Source: Clostridium aceticum
GTDB lineage: Bacteria; Bacillota; Clostridia; Peptostreptococcales; Natronincolaceae
DNA: 64,000 nucleotides
Direction of reading: 5' to 3'
Assembly: GCF_001042715.1 (NCBI RefSeq)
Contig: NZ_CP009687.1
Coordinates: forward strand, 3,835,418 to 3,899,417
In this document: piece by piece, positions 8,995 to 19,006 of the stretch
Layout of the letters: each line of letters starts with the position of its first letter
Numbering within the stretch: the stretch's first letter is position 1
Program-made: the position numbers and the translations under genes
The notes under the pieces: generated by a model
Databases searched by the model: none
Seen by the model: the letters and a program-made list of their open reading frames with translations, nothing else
Told to the model about the DNA's origin: nothing

Positions 8995-9023
8995 TTCAGT
9001 TTCCTAAATAAATTATTCTTCCA

Positions 9024-9842
9024 CTATATCCTGTTAAACTGCTCTCTAATCTCCTTAGCCCGTCCACAGGTCATGTCTCCTTCTGGACAAACATCATGTA
9101 CGCAAGCAGGGCCTGCATATCTAAAGATATTAGGTGCCACTGTCTTAACTAGTTTTAACATTTCAGTAGCTAAGTCCCTAATTTCTTCTTGTGCACGACT
9201 ACAACAGCGTTTTTTGAAAAAATGTAGTAATATTCTAGCATTCATTGTAACAATAATTTTTGTTTCACAAGCGTTTGGTAAAACTGCCCTTGCATTTTCT
9301 ATAGCCAACTTTTCTAAGGCGCTATAATCCCTTTTAAAGTGTTTTTTACAGTGTTGGATAATTTCTTGATTCCCTACCTCTATTGTTTGTTTTTTTTCCT
9401 TATAAAATCCCTTTATTTTTTCAGCCAATAGTTCTTCAGTGATTTTATCATAGGCTTCTTGTGCATTTTCCATAGCCTTTATAAAGGTTTTTTGTGCTTC
9501 TTCATTGTTGCTTATATCTTTAGGAATCACGTACTCAAAACTACCTTCTGAAACATATCTCTGGGACTTCTGACTGTAACTAGCCAATCTATGTCGAACC
9601 AATTGATGAGTTAAACTTCGGGAAACACCCTCTATCCCGAAGGTAAATACAGCGTGTTCTAGAGGAGATTCGTGTTCCATTTCCGCCAACATCGTCACAA
9701 ATCTACCTATCTTTTCTTCCGTTAAACCCTCTTCTAATTCTTCAATCCCTCCCGGGTAATAGCAAAGCTTGCCCCCTTTTGCCACAACAGCATCAGGATT
9801 TGGCGTATACGCCAATAGTTTTAGTTTTAATGTTGCTTTCAT
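9024..9842 (-). CDS. thyX: Flavin-dependent thymidylate synthase ThyX
   Basis: Makes dTMP from dUMP using methylene-tetrahydrofolate, FAD and NADPH, unrelated to ThyA. The family signature RHRxxSxxxxSxR is present as RHRLASYSQKSQRY (about residues 83-96). A second conserved part is LPNACETKIIVTMNARILLHFFKKRCCSRAQEEIR. The C-terminus has extra cysteines (GPACVHDVCPEGDMTCGR), as in longer clostridial ThyX proteins. The ATG overlaps the stop of the upstream membrane protein gene (ATGA), indicating translational coupling. It lies inside the mrnC-rlmB joint, where many Firmicutes also keep thyX. Confidence 0.96.
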   Translation of the reverse strand: MKATLKLKLLAYTPNPDAVVAKGGKLCYYPGGIEELEEGLTEEKIGRFVTMLAEMEHESPLEHAVFTFGIEGVSRSLTHQLVRHRLASYSQKSQRYVSEGSFEYVIPKDISNNEEAQKTFIKAMENAQEAYDKITEELLAEKIKGFYKEKKQTIEVGNQEIIQHCKKHFKRDYSALEKLAIENARAVLPNACETKIIVTMNARILLHFFKKRCCSRAQEEIRDLATEMLKLVKTVAPNIFRYAGPACVHDVCPEGDMTCGRAKEIREQFNRI

Positions 9843-10204
9843 TTTTGCATGCCCCCTTGTACATAAATATCTTTTACTGGTATTACTCCGAGGATATAGG
9901 CCCTTACTTTGGCACTATATCCCCCTTCTAAAACCTCAGTAATCCAAGCTTCATCTCTTTTATACATAATTTTAGTATTGTCTTCTTCATTTTCTTTGAA
10001 AACATAGATTACCTTGTAATTAAGCAGGCTCCCCCGCTCCAGCAAACTTATATTTTGTGATGGAGCCACCTGTAAAGCAAAGAGTCGGTACTTCTCTCTA
10101 TCTCCCTCTAGTCCCCTTACAGGATCAAAAAACAAAGACTTAACTATCAAAAAAACTAGCAAAAGGATGGTTACTATCAGCATTGCTTGTCCTCGCTTAT
10201 CCAT
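9839..10204 (-). CDS. Unknown single-pass membrane protein coupled to thyX
   Basis: I do not recognise this 121-residue protein. It has one N-terminal transmembrane helix (residues about 7-25, AMLIVTILLLVFLIVKSLFF) after the short basic stretch MDKRGQ. A predicted extracytoplasmic domain of about 95 residues follows, rich in charged residues and beta-like segments (LNYKVIYVFKENEEDNTKIMYKRDE). The layout suggests a membrane-anchored protein rather than a cleaved one. A GGAGG site precedes the ATG. It starts 15 nt after mrnC, and its stop overlaps the thyX start by four bases, so all three genes are one transcript. Any link to ThyX function is only suggested by that coupling. Confidence 0.75.
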   Translation of the reverse strand: MDKRGQAMLIVTILLLVFLIVKSLFFDPVRGLEGDREKYRLFALQVAPSQNISLLERGSLLNYKVIYVFKENEEDNTKIMYKRDEAWITEVLEGGYSAKVRAYILGVIPVKDIYVQGGMQK

Positions 10205-10219
10205 AGCTCCTCCTTTTTC

Positions 10220-10654
10220 CTAGTTGCTATTGATAATATCTACTGACTTTTTCATAATTTCCATCAAACGATCTGTTTTGCCTGTATAAAATAGATAACC
10301 CAGCAAAGTTTCAAATCCCGTTGCATACTTATAGTCTATAAGATCAGCATTCTTTGGAGGAGAAGCCGACTTTTGATTTCTTCCTTTTTTTACAACTCCC
10401 CATTCTTCTTGGGTTAGTTCTTTTTCTAGTTCATGGATAATTTCTGCCTGTGCCTTCGCCTTTACATATCGTATAGCATTTTTGTGGAGTTCCTTTACCG
10501 AAACATTTCCTGTTAAAATAAGATAATTGCGGATAAAGGCCTCAAATACAGCATCTCCCATATAGGCTAAGGTTAATGGTGCCATCATTTTTACTTCCTT
10601 CTCTGTTTTTACTTCCCCACCATTAACCATGTTTTCTAGTAGTTCCTTTACCAT
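10220..10654 (-). CDS. mrnC: Mini-ribonuclease III (MrnC)
   Basis: RNase III catalytic domain without the dsRNA-binding domain; in B. subtilis it matures the ends of 23S rRNA. The 144-residue product contains the domain signature APLTLAYMGDAVFEAFIRNYLI (catalytic Asp in GDAVFE, about residue 34) and NADLIDYKYATGFETLLGYLFYTGK, with the second acidic cluster (E in FETLLGY). It is 50 nt downstream of cysS, the conserved cysS-mrnC order. AATAGGAGAG precedes the ATG. Given the long insertion in the local 16S gene, RNase III-type processing is of particular interest in this genome. Confidence 0.93.
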   Translation of the reverse strand: MVKELLENMVNGGEVKTEKEVKMMAPLTLAYMGDAVFEAFIRNYLILTGNVSVKELHKNAIRYVKAKAQAEIIHELEKELTQEEWGVVKKGRNQKSASPPKNADLIDYKYATGFETLLGYLFYTGKTDRLMEIMKKSVDIINSN

Positions 10655-10705
10655 AATAACTCTCCTATTACTATCATAAAATAATCTGTTGCATTTAGCA
10701 AACCT

Positions 10706-12100
10706 TTAGTCTCTTTTCCATTTTATACCTTGGGGCGTATCTTCTAATACAATTCCCATACTTTTAAGTTGATCCCTTATTTCATCTGCTAGTTGGTAGT
10801 TTTTTTCTTTCCTTGCCTGTTGACGTTTTAAAATCAATTCTTCAATTTCCTGATCTATACTTTCCTCTTTCTTTTGTAACAAGCCCAGCACCCCCGTCAA
10901 TTCCACTAGCAGTTCAAGTGCAGCTTTAATTAATGATTTAGAAGTGCTTCCATTTAGATAGCTGTTCATATCCCTCACCATATCAAAAATAACCGCAATA
11001 CCATCGGCAGTATTAAAGTCATCATCCATTACTTCAACAAATTTTTCTCTATAACTCAGAAGCATTTTCTGCAACTCTTCTTCTTCTTGTGTCAAGATTT
11101 TTTCCTCTGCATTCTCCAGCAGATGTTGAAGGTTGTTTTTAGCATTATATAGTCTTTCAAGTGCAGTTTCAGCAGATGTCAATAGATCTCTACTAAAGTT
11201 TAAAGGGTTACGATAATGAGCTGAAAGCATAAAGAATCTTAGGTTTTCTAAATCAAATTCTTCAGCGATTTCTCTAGGTGTAAAAAAGTTATTTAAGGAC
11301 TTAGACATTTTTTTATTATCTATATTTAAGTAACCTACATGCAGCCAATAATTAGCAAAAGGCTTTCCTGTGCAGGCTTCACTCTGGGCAATCTCATTTT
11401 CATGATGAGGAAAAACCAAGTCACCACCACCACCATGAATATCAATAGTTTCCCCTAAATACTTTTGTGCCATAGCAGAACATTCAATATGCCAACCAGG
11501 GCGCCCTAATCCCCAAGGACTTTCCCAGCTAGGCTCATCTGGCTTCGTTGCCTTCCATAAGGCAAAATCAAGAGCATTCTTTTTACTTTCGTTGACTTCT
11601 ATTCGAGCACCAGACTGCAAATCTTTTAAGCTTTGTTTTGATAGTTTTCCATAATGTTCAAATTTCGATACATCATAATATACATCACCTTCTACTTCAT
11701 AGGCAAACCCCTTCTCAACCAATGCTTGAATAAATTCAATAATTTCCTGCACATTTTCTGTTACCTTAGGGTGAATATCTGCCTTTTGAATTCCCAGAGT
11801 CTCAGCATCTTTGAAATACTCTTGGATATATTTTTCACTAACTTCCGTAGAAGAGATATTTTCCTCCTGTGCTCTTTTTATGATTTTATCATCAATATCA
11901 GTAAAGTTTTGTACAAAAGTCACCTTATAACCTCTATATTGAAAATATCTCCTCATTGCATCAAAAACCATGAAAGTTCTAGCGTTTCCTATATGAAAAT
12001 AATTATACACAGTAGGTCCACAGGCATACATTTTTATCTCATCAGGAAAGATAGGGGTAAACACTTCTTTTTGTCTCGTTAGCGTATTATACAGCTTCAT
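10706..12100 (-). CDS. cysS: Cysteinyl-tRNA synthetase
   Basis: Class I synthetase charging tRNA-Cys. The 464-residue protein has the HIGH-type motif as HIGNARTF (about residue 37) and [10 protein letters not shown] (KMSKS loop, about residue 267). Zinc ligands are the Cys in [10 protein letters not shown], the Cys in [11 protein letters not shown] and the histidines in [12 protein letters not shown]. The C-terminal anticodon-binding part is complete ([24 protein letters not shown]). Its ATG lies inside the 3' end of cysE (14-nt overlap), so the two are translationally coupled under the upstream cysteine T-box. Confidence 0.97.
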   Translation of the reverse strand: MKLYNTLTRQKEVFTPIFPDEIKMYACGPTVYNYFHIGNARTFMVFDAMRRYFQYRGYKVTFVQNFTDIDDKIIKRAQEENISSTEVSEKYIQEYFKDAETLGIQKADIHPKVTENVQEIIEFIQALVEKGFAYEVEGDVYYDVSKFEHYGKLSKQSLKDLQSGARIEVNESKKNALDFALWKATKPDEPSWESPWGLGRPGWHIECSAMAQKYLGETIDIHGGGGDLVFPHHENEIAQSEACTGKPFANYWLHVGYLNIDNKKMSKSLNNFFTPREIAEEFDLENLRFFMLSAHYRNPLNFSRDLLTSAETALERLYNAKNNLQHLLENAEEKILTQEEEELQKMLLSYREKFVEVMDDDFNTADGIAVIFDMVRDMNSYLNGSTSKSLIKAALELLVELTGVLGLLQKKEESIDQEIEELILKRQQARKEKNYQLADEIRDQLKSMGIVLEDTPQGIKWKRD

Positions 12101-12767
12101 TTTTACTTCTCCTTTCCATTTCTGACAGCTTTTTTTCTAATTCTATAATCCTTCTTTGTAGACAACCTAGTTCTTCCGCAATTGGATCTGGCAGTTTACC
12201 ATGTTCTAAATCTACTTCATTGTAAACAGTTCGAACTTTTTTGTTTTCTTTAATAACAATTTGTCCCGGCACACCAACTACTGTACAGTCAGCAGGAACT
12301 TCTCTTAAAACCACCGAGCCTGCACCCACTTTAGAATTATCTCCTACCTTAAAGGGTCCTAGCACTTTAGCACCGCAAGAAATTACAACGTTGTTTCCGA
12401 TAGTGGGATGTCTTTTTCCTTTATCTTTTCCTGTCCCTCCCAAAGTAGCCCCTTGATAGATAGTTACATTATCTCCAATTTCTGTAGTTTCTCCAATAAC
12501 CACACCAGTTCCATGATCAATAAAAACTTTTCTACCTATTTTTGCACCTGGATGAATTTCAATACCCGTAAGAAATCTTGCTATATTGGATATAAACCTA
12601 GGTAATATAACAAGCCCCCTTTTAAATAGTGCATGGGAAATACGATGAATAATAATAGCATGTAGTCCAGGATAACACAACATTACTTCTAAAACATTTT
12701 GGGCTGCCGGGTCCCTTTCGAAAATAGCATCAATATCTTCTCTTATTGTTCTAAAAAATCCCTTCAT
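12087..12767 (-). CDS. cysE: Serine O-acetyltransferase
   Basis: First committed step of cysteine synthesis: acetyl-CoA plus L-serine gives O-acetylserine. The 226-residue protein has an N-terminal helical domain ([20 protein letters not shown]) and a left-handed beta-helix of hexapeptide repeats ([55 protein letters not shown]). The catalytic His/Asp surroundings (HPGA, DHGTG) are intact. The ATG at 12767 is chosen because AAAGGGAG lies 6 nt upstream; a TTG 8 codons earlier is unlikely. It is the first gene after the Cys T-box and overlaps cysS. Confidence 0.95.
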   Translation of the reverse strand: MKGFFRTIREDIDAIFERDPAAQNVLEVMLCYPGLHAIIIHRISHALFKRGLVILPRFISNIARFLTGIEIHPGAKIGRKVFIDHGTGVVIGETTEIGDNVTIYQGATLGGTGKDKGKRHPTIGNNVVISCGAKVLGPFKVGDNSKVGAGSVVLREVPADCTVVGVPGQIVIKENKKVRTVYNEVDLEHGKLPDPIAEELGCLQRRIIELEKKLSEMERRSKNEAV

Positions 12768-12789
12768 ATTCATCTCCCTTTCTTTGATC

Positions 12790-13030
12790 AAAAATAAAAA
12801 ACCTCGCCTGTATCATTACAGAGACGAAGTTTTTTCCGCGGTTCCACTCTGGTTGAATGAAAAAGTTCATTCCCCTTTTAGTCTGTAACGGGACCTCCCG
12901 ATTTGCCCTACTCTCTTTCAAGCAACAACTCCCAGGTGCATTTCAACCCATCTGTTCTTTAGAACCATTTTCAGCCTGCGATGGTTCCTCTCTATTAAAG
13001 TAGCATGGATTTACTTCTCCTGTTCAACAT
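12790..13030 (-). promoter_or_regulatory. T-box leader, cysteine specifier, controlling cysE-cysS
   Basis: The minus strand carries the T-box core AGAGTGGAACCGCGG at 12836-12850. It is followed by a strong terminator (12790-12835, AAAAAACTTCGTC-type arm with a GAGGTTTTTT arm). Upstream, the stem I region has the pattern TTGAAA-TGC-ACCTGGGAG, giving UGC (12938-12940) as likely specifier codon, i.e. cysteine, matching the genes downstream. Uncharged tRNA-Cys would favour the antiterminator. The leader begins within about 10 nt of the gltX stop, so it is fed either by gltX read-through or by a promoter inside the gltX end. Confidence 0.92.
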
Positions 13031-13036
13031 CTTTTT

Positions 13037-14515
13037 CTATATGAAGTTATGCTTTACATATTGTATGCGGGATAGGATGTCTTGTTTCCCCAGCACTTGA
13101 ATAATTAACGGAAGATCTGGTCCATGGGCTTTACCCGTTAAGGCTACCCGAATTGGTTTAAATAAGTTGGGACCTTTAATTCCTTTTTCTTTTTGCACCT
13201 GCTTAAATATCCTTTTAGCAGCCTCTTGGTTCATCACTTCTTCCGCTTCAACTTTTTCATAAAATATATCTAACAGCTCTTTTATATGTTCTAGTTTTAG
13301 TACAGCTTCAGCTTCTTCATCTTCAGGCTTAACTTCATTTTTAAAGAAAACCTCTACCTTTTCAACAATTTCCTTCACATAGTTCATACCATCTTGAAAA
13401 ACAGAAACCATATCCTTTAACCACTCATACTTTTCTTCAACTTCTGCCTCAACAATATATCCTGCTTCTAGCAAATAAGGAATGGCTAAATCTGTGATTC
13501 TCTCAATAGGACTTTCTTTAATATAATGGTTGTTCATCCAATTCAACTTATTTACATCAAACACACCACCACTTTTAGATACACGCTCTAAAGAAAAGGC
13601 TTCTTGCAGTTCCTTCATGGAAAAAATCTCCCGATTTTCTTCAGGACTCCATCCTATCAAAGCAATATAATTCACCAATGCCTCTGGTAAATAACCCTTT
13701 TTCATGAAATCCTCTACTGATACATCGCCTTGACGTTTACTTAATTTTTTCTTATCTGTATTTAAGATATTAGGCAAGTGCACAAATTGCGGTGCCTCCC
13801 ACCCTAATACTTCATATAGATACACATGTTTCGGTGTAGAGGGTAACCATTCTTCACCTCGAATAACATGGGTAATTTTCATGAGATAATCGTCCACCAC
13901 CACAGCAAAGTGATAAGTAGGAAATCCATCGGACTTAATCAATACTTGATCATCGACTTCTTCCGTATTTACAACTACCTTACCTCTGATAACATCATTA
14001 ATTTCTATGTTTTTGTTAGCTGGAAGCTTCAACCGAACAACATGTTCTTCTCCAGCTTCAATCTTCTTTGTAACTTCTTCCTTCGTTAAACTTTTGCAAT
14101 ACCCATCATATTTAGCAGTGAGACCCAAAGCTTTTTGCTTTTCTCGCACTTCATCTAGTCTTTCTTTAGAACAAAAACAATGATAGGCATCTCCTTTATC
14201 TAAAAGAATTTCAATATACTTTTTATACAAGTCTAGTCTTTTGGATTGAATATAAGGTCCATATTCTCCCTTTTCTACCACATTGCCTTTTTCCATCGTG
14301 ATACCTTCATCATGCAAAACTCCAGCCCAATCCATTGACTGTAATAGGTTTTCAATGGCACCTTCGACATAACGACTTTGGTCAGTATCCTCAATCCTCA
14401 AGATATATTGCCCGCCGTGTTTTTTTGCCAGTAGATAGTTATATAACGCTGTTCTTAAACTACCTATATGGACAAATCCAGTAGGACTTGGAGCAAATCT
14501 CACCCTTACCGACAT
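13037..14515 (-). CDS. gltX: Glutamyl-tRNA synthetase
   Basis: Class I synthetase for tRNA-Glu, and in Firmicutes usually also mischarging tRNA-Gln. The 492-residue protein has the HIGH motif as [20 protein letters not shown], the KMSKS loop as [11 protein letters not shown] and the usual [14 protein letters not shown]. The helical anticodon-binding domain is full length ([42 protein letters not shown]). The region [12 protein letters not shown] resembles the zinc-binding subdomain of the family, in partial form. AGGAGG precedes the ATG. Its own SigA promoter lies 38 nt upstream, and it may also feed the downstream Cys T-box. Confidence 0.96.
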   Translation of the reverse strand: MSVRVRFAPSPTGFVHIGSLRTALYNYLLAKKHGGQYILRIEDTDQSRYVEGAIENLLQSMDWAGVLHDEGITMEKGNVVEKGEYGPYIQSKRLDLYKKYIEILLDKGDAYHCFCSKERLDEVREKQKALGLTAKYDGYCKSLTKEEVTKKIEAGEEHVVRLKLPANKNIEINDVIRGKVVVNTEEVDDQVLIKSDGFPTYHFAVVVDDYLMKITHVIRGEEWLPSTPKHVYLYEVLGWEAPQFVHLPNILNTDKKKLSKRQGDVSVEDFMKKGYLPEALVNYIALIGWSPEENREIFSMKELQEAFSLERVSKSGGVFDVNKLNWMNNHYIKESPIERITDLAIPYLLEAGYIVEAEVEEKYEWLKDMVSVFQDGMNYVKEIVEKVEVFFKNEVKPEDEEAEAVLKLEHIKELLDIFYEKVEAEEVMNQEAAKRIFKQVQKEKGIKGPNLFKPIRVALTGKAHGPDLPLIIQVLGKQDILSRIQYVKHNFI

Positions 14516-14552
14516 ATATAAATTCCTCCTATTTTCCCATCTATATTACCTT

Positions 14553-14581
14553 ATTATAAACTATTCTCTTCAGTGTATCAA
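14553..14581 (-). promoter_or_regulatory. SigA-type promoter of gltX
   Basis: Minus-strand TTGATA (14576-14581), a 17-nt spacer and a perfect TATAAT (14553-14558) lie 38 nt upstream of the gltX ATG, in the short gap after the DUF1002 gene. Confidence 0.8.
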
Positions 14582-14592
14582 GCCAGTTTTGT

Positions 14593-15456
14593 TTAACTAG
14601 AAAACATGCCTAATATCGACTCCACCAATCTTTTTAACATTTCAATCATTCTTTGCAACAAAGATTGCACCTGTTGGTTGTCCCTAGAAATATCTCTTAA
14701 TTGTTGTCCAATTCCATGCAACTGCTGACGAATTACTTCAGTATTAAGGTTCAACCTTGTAATTCGTTCCATTAACCTAGTAATTTCTTCTACCTGTCCT
14801 TCTGTCAAACGGATATTTAACTGTCCTGCTATTTCTATAACAACTCTTTTTATTTCCTCTGGTTCTCGAATTCTTTTTTCAACAACGACTTCCTTAATCT
14901 CCCTAATTAATGTAGTCGCCTCCTCCTTGCCAATTTCTTCTCCCAATTCACCCGTTTTAATCATTTCTTCATTAGCAACTTGCTTTTGTTCTTCACTGAT
15001 TTTTTCTCCTGTGATCTCCTCAAAACCCTTCAAAATTCCTGTCAAAGCCGCCGTACCAGATACTTCAAAAGGAGCCGCCGCTATCACTTTTGCATTTGTT
15101 ACACCAGCTGTTACTAAAGCATTCATAATCATTTCTTCTGTAACCCATGTGATATTATAGGTCTCTACAGAAATACCTTCGCCTTGTTGAAGGTTTTCTA
15201 TGTAAGCCGAAGAAATGGCTCGGGTTCCAATTTGTCTTTCAGTTGCAAGCCCTTCTAAGTATCTTCTTTCTTCTTGATTTGTAACAACCAAAGTTTTTAC
15301 AGTTCCTTCCTGAACTCCAAAAATCTCAAGCATTTGTTGTCGCTGCTGCTGATTCAAGTCATTGCCTAATGTAACAACCACATGTTGGCTTCCATAGCTC
15401 ATCCATGTAGTGAGCAATACACAAAGCAGCACTATACTAACGAGTTTTTTCTTCAT
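14593..15456 (-). CDS. DUF1002-like secreted protein of unknown function
   Basis: A 287-residue exported protein with a clear signal peptide (MKKKLVSIVLLCVLLTTWMS, cleavage probably after about residue 22). The first half (VVVTLGNDLNQQQRQQMLEI; ISSAYIENL; WVTEEMIMNALVTAGVTNAKVIAAAPFEVSGTAALTGILKGFEE) matches my memory of the DUF1002 family in Firmicutes. The second half is a long charged helical region (residues 150-287), probably coiled coil, including RLMERITRLNLNTEVIRQQL. Function is unknown. It lies between proS and gltX, where it interrupts the Bacillus order, and is followed closely by the gltX promoter. Confidence 0.78.
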   Translation of the reverse strand: MKKKLVSIVLLCVLLTTWMSYGSQHVVVTLGNDLNQQQRQQMLEIFGVQEGTVKTLVVTNQEERRYLEGLATERQIGTRAISSAYIENLQQGEGISVETYNITWVTEEMIMNALVTAGVTNAKVIAAAPFEVSGTAALTGILKGFEEITGEKISEEQKQVANEEMIKTGELGEEIGKEEATTLIREIKEVVVEKRIREPEEIKRVVIEIAGQLNIRLTEGQVEEITRLMERITRLNLNTEVIRQQLHGIGQQLRDISRDNQQVQSLLQRMIEMLKRLVESILGMFSS

Positions 15457-15716
15457 ACCTTTATCCCTCCAACACCTTTATATTTCTATATTTTACCACA
15501 TTTTCATGCAAATATACAGAATCACGTTATCTTACTATCCCTATGATGATAAATCCACACCAGATTCCGTAAAAAATAACCTTCGAAAACTGTTTACTAC
15601 CTTCAAAATTTACATGCGTTACTCACACCACAATAAACGAAAGTATCATGTAGTACTTTCATAACAATGAAAATTGTGAGGCAATCTGCAGCTTTAAGTT
15701 CTACATGAAGACGAAG

Positions 15717-15752
15717 TAGCAAAGTCCCTTAGTTTCCTAAGGGACTTTGCTA
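15717..15752 (-). terminator. Perfect 16-bp hairpin terminating proS
   Basis: TAGCAAAGTCCCTTAG at 15717-15732 pairs perfectly with 15737-15752 around TTTC. It abuts the proS stop. A U-tract is lacking on the minus strand, so termination may be partial or the hairpin may protect the mRNA 3' end. The remaining 260 bp up to the DUF1002 start hold no gene I can support; around 15655-15680 there is a short match to a family A repeat end (ACTTTCATAACAATGA). Confidence 0.65.
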
Positions 15753-17195
15753 TTAATAAGCCTTCGCAAAATAAGCCATTACCTTTGCCTCTTTACCACA
15801 GAAAGGACAAGTTTCTCCTAGTTTTTCTTGTTCAAAAGGAATACATCTTACAGTAGCAGCTGTCTCTGCTTTAATTTTGTCTTCGCATTCTCTTTCTTGA
15901 CACCACATAGCCTTTACAAAACCAGGCTTTGTCTGCATGATTTCCTTCATTTCATCAAAGTTTTTAATATAATAGGTTTTTTCATCCCTCATATTCTTTG
16001 CCTTGAGTAGTAAGTTGTTATGGACATCTCCTAACAACCCTTGAACTTTTTCCTTCAACTGGTCCAGTGCCACAACTTCTTTCTCCAAAGTATCCCTTCT
16101 AAATAAAACCGCTTGTTGATTTTCAATATCCTTTGGTCCTATTTCAATACGAAGAGGCACACCTTTCATCTCCCACTCGTTAAATTTCCAGCCCGGAGAG
16201 TAATTTTCTCTGTCATCTACTTCCACTCTTATATCCTTCTTTAAGTGGGCAAAAATTTCATCTACCTTCTCAGTAACACCACCCTTATGCGCAGCAATAG
16301 GTACAATCACCACTTGAACAGGTGCGATTCCTGGAGGTAGTACCAACCCACGATTATCTCCGTGTACCATAATAATACCTCCAATAAGTCGAGTAGATAC
16401 TCCCCAAGAGGTATGATAAGGATGTTTTAACTCTCCATCTCTATCTAAGTAGTTAATATCAAAGGCGGTAGTGAAATGCTGTGCTAAGTTATGGGAAGTT
16501 CCAGCCTGTAATGCTTTACCATCATGCATTAAAGCTTCCATCGTATAAGTAGCATGAGCTCCAGCAAATTTTTCTTTTTCACTTTTTCTTCCCACCACTA
16601 CTGGCATAGCCAGAAGTTCTTCTGCTGTTTCTTTATAAATTTGTAACATTTGCAATGTTTCTTCTTGTGCCTCTTCATAGGTTTCGTGTAGCGTATGCCC
16701 CTCTTGCCATAAGAATTCAGAAGTTCTTAAGAAAGGCCTAGTGCTCTTTTCCCATCTAACTACACTACACCACTGATTATATAAAAAAGGCAAATCTCTA
16801 TAGGATTTTAACCACTTTGAATACATCTCGCATATGATGGTTTCAGACGTAGGGCGAACACAAAGTCTTTCTGCTAACTCTTCTTGGCCACCGTGGGTAA
16901 CCCATGCCACTTCAGGAGCAAACCCCTCCACGTGTTCCGCTTCCTTCTTTAATAAACTTTCTGGAATTAATAGTGGAAAGTAGCAGTTTTTATGTCCAGT
17001 TTCCTTAAATCTATCATCCATATATTTTTGAATGTTTTCCCAAATAGCATAACCATAGGGCTTAATGACCATAAAACCTTTTACTGGCGAATAATCCACC
17101 AAGTCAGTCTTTAAAATAACATCTGTATACCATTGAGCAAAATCTACTTCCATCGGTGTAATTTCAGCAACAAATTGTTTGTCTTTTTTACCCAT
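15753..17195 (-). CDS. proS: Prolyl-tRNA synthetase, archaeal/eukaryotic-like short type
   Basis: Class II synthetase for tRNA-Pro. At 480 residues it lacks the roughly 180-residue editing insertion of the classical bacterial enzyme. Instead it has the archaeal-type architecture with a C-terminal extension ending [18 protein letters not shown] (zinc-binding, tyrosine at the C-terminus). Class II motifs are visible: motif 2 [20 protein letters not shown] and the [16 protein letters not shown] region. This short form is common in some Firmicutes, usually read as an ancient transfer. AGAGGAG precedes the ATG. A proline T-box controls it. Confidence 0.95.
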   Translation of the reverse strand: MGKKDKQFVAEITPMEVDFAQWYTDVILKTDLVDYSPVKGFMVIKPYGYAIWENIQKYMDDRFKETGHKNCYFPLLIPESLLKKEAEHVEGFAPEVAWVTHGGQEELAERLCVRPTSETIICEMYSKWLKSYRDLPFLYNQWCSVVRWEKSTRPFLRTSEFLWQEGHTLHETYEEAQEETLQMLQIYKETAEELLAMPVVVGRKSEKEKFAGAHATYTMEALMHDGKALQAGTSHNLAQHFTTAFDINYLDRDGELKHPYHTSWGVSTRLIGGIIMVHGDNRGLVLPPGIAPVQVVIVPIAAHKGGVTEKVDEIFAHLKKDIRVEVDDRENYSPGWKFNEWEMKGVPLRIEIGPKDIENQQAVLFRRDTLEKEVVALDQLKEKVQGLLGDVHNNLLLKAKNMRDEKTYYIKNFDEMKEIMQTKPGFVKAMWCQERECEDKIKAETAATVRCIPFEQEKLGETCPFCGKEAKVMAYFAKAY

Positions 17196-17249
17196 TTTTC
17201 ATTCTCCTCTCTCTTGACTAGATTGTAACAATTTTCATTATAAAATACA

Positions 17250-17490
17250 TCAAAAAATCCCTCATCTCTATATTTAGAGACGAGAGATTTACTTTCCCCG
17301 CGGTACCACTCTAGTTAACCATTACAGTTCCCTTCATGACTTAACGGCGTCCACCGGTATAACCTACTAATTTTTCAGTTAACAGCTCAAGGGCGGGTTC
17401 AAAAAACATTACTTAAAAACCTTCCAGCCTAGGGTTTTTTCTCTAAAAAAGCTTTGTTTCTTTACTATTCCCTATCATAGCATAGGAATA
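17250..17490 (-). promoter_or_regulatory. T-box leader, proline specifier, controlling proS
   Basis: The minus strand has the T-box core AGAGTGGTACCGCGG (17298-17312). It is followed by a terminator (about 17250-17290, AATCTCTCGTCTCTA pairing with TAGAGATGAGGGATT, then TTTT). In stem I the pattern TTGAA-CCC-GCCCTTGAG places the specifier at 17395-17397 as CCC, proline, agreeing with proS. The stem I half lies roughly 17380-17480. Expression of the synthetase should rise when uncharged tRNA-Pro accumulates. Confidence 0.9.
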
Positions 17491-17502
17491 TTCTTTTTTT
17501 AT

Positions 17503-17531
17503 AGCATATAGCATTATCTAATTTATGTCAA
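17503..17531 (-). promoter_or_regulatory. SigA-type promoter of the proS T-box transcript
   Basis: Minus-strand TTGACA (17526-17531), a 17-nt spacer and TATGCT (17503-17508) place transcription start around 17496, just before the stem I region of the proline T-box. Confidence 0.75.
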
Positions 17532-17588
17532 CGGCTTTATAAAATTTAATTCTACATCCGTTATCGGTTTTGTCGTTGGAAAAATTCA

Positions 17589-18062
17589 TCACTTTATAAC
17601 AATACTCACAATAGCTTGAGCAGCAATGCCTTCTCCTTGTCCCTCAAAACCAAGTCCTTCCGTGGTAGTTGCCTTTACATTCACCTGGTGTATAGAAATA
17701 TCTAAGGCACCAGCAATATTTTCTCGCATACCTTCAATATAAGATGCTACCTTCGGTCTTTGAGCAATGATGGTAGTATCTATATTATTTACAACATACC
17801 CTTTTTGCAACAACATTTTTGCAACTTCCTCTAATAATTTTAAGCTGTCGACACCTCTATATTTTTCATCAGTATCTGGAAAATGTTTACCTATATCTCC
17901 CAAAGCTGCTGCTCCCAACAAAGCATCTTTGATAGCATGTAGCAGTACATCCGCATCAGAGTGCCCTAACAACCCTTTTTCATAAGGGATGGTTACTCCA
18001 CCTAATATAAGTTTTCTATTTTCCACTAACTTATGTACATCATATCCCAGACCTATGCGCAT
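17589..18062 (-). CDS. ispF: 2-C-methyl-D-erythritol 2,4-cyclodiphosphate synthase
   Basis: Fifth step of the MEP isoprenoid pathway, forming the cyclic diphosphate with CMP release. The 157-residue protein shows the metal site GYDVHKL (Asp/His, residues 8-11), [20 protein letters not shown] and [10 protein letters not shown], plus [20 protein letters not shown] near the C-terminus. Length and motifs are complete. It begins 1 nt after the ispD stop, so the two consecutive-pathway genes form a tight pair, as in Bacillus. AAAGGAG lies before the ATG. Confidence 0.97.
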   Translation of the reverse strand: MRIGLGYDVHKLVENRKLILGGVTIPYEKGLLGHSDADVLLHAIKDALLGAAALGDIGKHFPDTDEKYRGVDSLKLLEEVAKMLLQKGYVVNNIDTTIIAQRPKVASYIEGMRENIAGALDISIHQVNVKATTTEGLGFEGQGEGIAAQAIVSIVIK

Positions 18063-18063
18063 A

Positions 18064-18777
18064 TTACCTTTTCTCCTTTCTTAATATCCCTTCCGCCACG
18101 ACTAAATCCTCTGGCGTAGTAATTTTTATATTTTCATAATTTCCTTGAATCACTTTCACTGTGTGACCATATTTCTCTACCACCATAGCATCATCTGTAG
18201 CACAAAGTCCTTCTTCTATTAATCGCCCATAGGCTTCTTTTAATAAAGCATACCGAAAAACTTGGGGGGTTTGCACCGCCCACATCAAGCTCCTATTAGG
18301 CGTATCTATTACTTCCATCTCTTCACTAACCACCTTAATTGTATCTTTTACAGGCACTGCTATAATAGCTGCTCCTATATTTTCAGCTGTCTCTACAGCT
18401 TTTTTCAATAACTCTTTCTCCAAAAAAGGTCTTGCACCATCATGAATCACGACAATTTCACACTGCTCTTTTATTGCCAACAAACCTCTATAAACAGAAT
18501 CTTGTCTTTCTTTTCCTCCAGAAACTACCTGTTTAATTTTTTTGAACCCATATTTCTCTATAATATTGTCTTGAGCAAAACTCATTTCATTTTCTCCCAC
18601 CACCAAGATCACTTCATCTACATGCTCACTTTCTTCAAACACCTCCAATGTGTAGGCTACAATAGGTTTATTTTCCAATAGAATGTATTGTTTGTTAAGT
18701 TCTCTTCCCATTCTTTTTCCCTTGCCTGCCGCTACAATAATAGCAATATTTTTCCCCTTTTGCATCAATTTAACCAT
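18064..18777 (-). CDS. ispD: 2-C-methyl-D-erythritol 4-phosphate cytidylyltransferase
   Basis: Third step of the MEP pathway: CTP plus methylerythritol phosphate. The 237-residue protein begins its nucleotide-binding fold with [20 protein letters not shown] and carries [43 protein letters not shown] and [13 protein letters not shown]. An ATG four codons in (18765) would give the common [10 protein letters not shown] start; the ribosome-binding site GGGGAGGG sits almost on the first ATG, so the second is at least as likely. It is followed directly by ispF. Confidence 0.95.
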   Translation of the reverse strand: MVKLMQKGKNIAIIVAAGKGKRMGRELNKQYILLENKPIVAYTLEVFEESEHVDEVILVVGENEMSFAQDNIIEKYGFKKIKQVVSGGKERQDSVYRGLLAIKEQCEIVVIHDGARPFLEKELLKKAVETAENIGAAIIAVPVKDTIKVVSEEMEVIDTPNRSLMWAVQTPQVFRYALLKEAYGRLIEEGLCATDDAMVVEKYGHTVKVIQGNYENIKITTPEDLVVAEGILRKEKR

Positions 18778-18813
18778 CCCTCCCCTTCACTAGTTAAACA
18801 AACCTCTCGCCTT

Positions 18814-18930
18814 ATAAATATGTAGTCCTAAATTTTAATACACCAAGAGTTCCCTTTGTATCCCATCCCTTGCAAAAAAATTCCAGACTTTGTATACTAA
18901 AATTTGATTTTAGAAGTATGCATCTATACT
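18814..18930. repeat. Degenerate family B repeat
   Basis: About 117 bp with B-type ends: CCTAAATTTTAATACA on the left (about 18828-18843), and TATACTAAAATTTGATTTTAG followed by a match to ATGCATCTATA on the right (to about 18930). The ends are inverted relative to each other. Compared with the best copy at 48267-48385 the middle is diverged. It lies between ispD and the PIN/TRAM gene. Confidence 0.6.
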
Positions 18931-18949
18931 AAGTATGTTCTAAATAAGA

Positions 18950-18987
18950 TTGAAAAAGACTCCTCCATCGGAAGAGTCTCTTTCAAT
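18950..18987 (-). terminator. Terminator of the PIN/TRAM gene
   Basis: Minus-strand TTGAAAGAGACTCTTCC and GGAGTCTTTTTCAA pair (18950-18987) about 20 nt after the stop of the PIN/TRAM gene, ending in a T-rich arm. Confidence 0.75.
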
Positions 18988-19006
18988 AATAAAACTTTAT
19001 CTTTAA

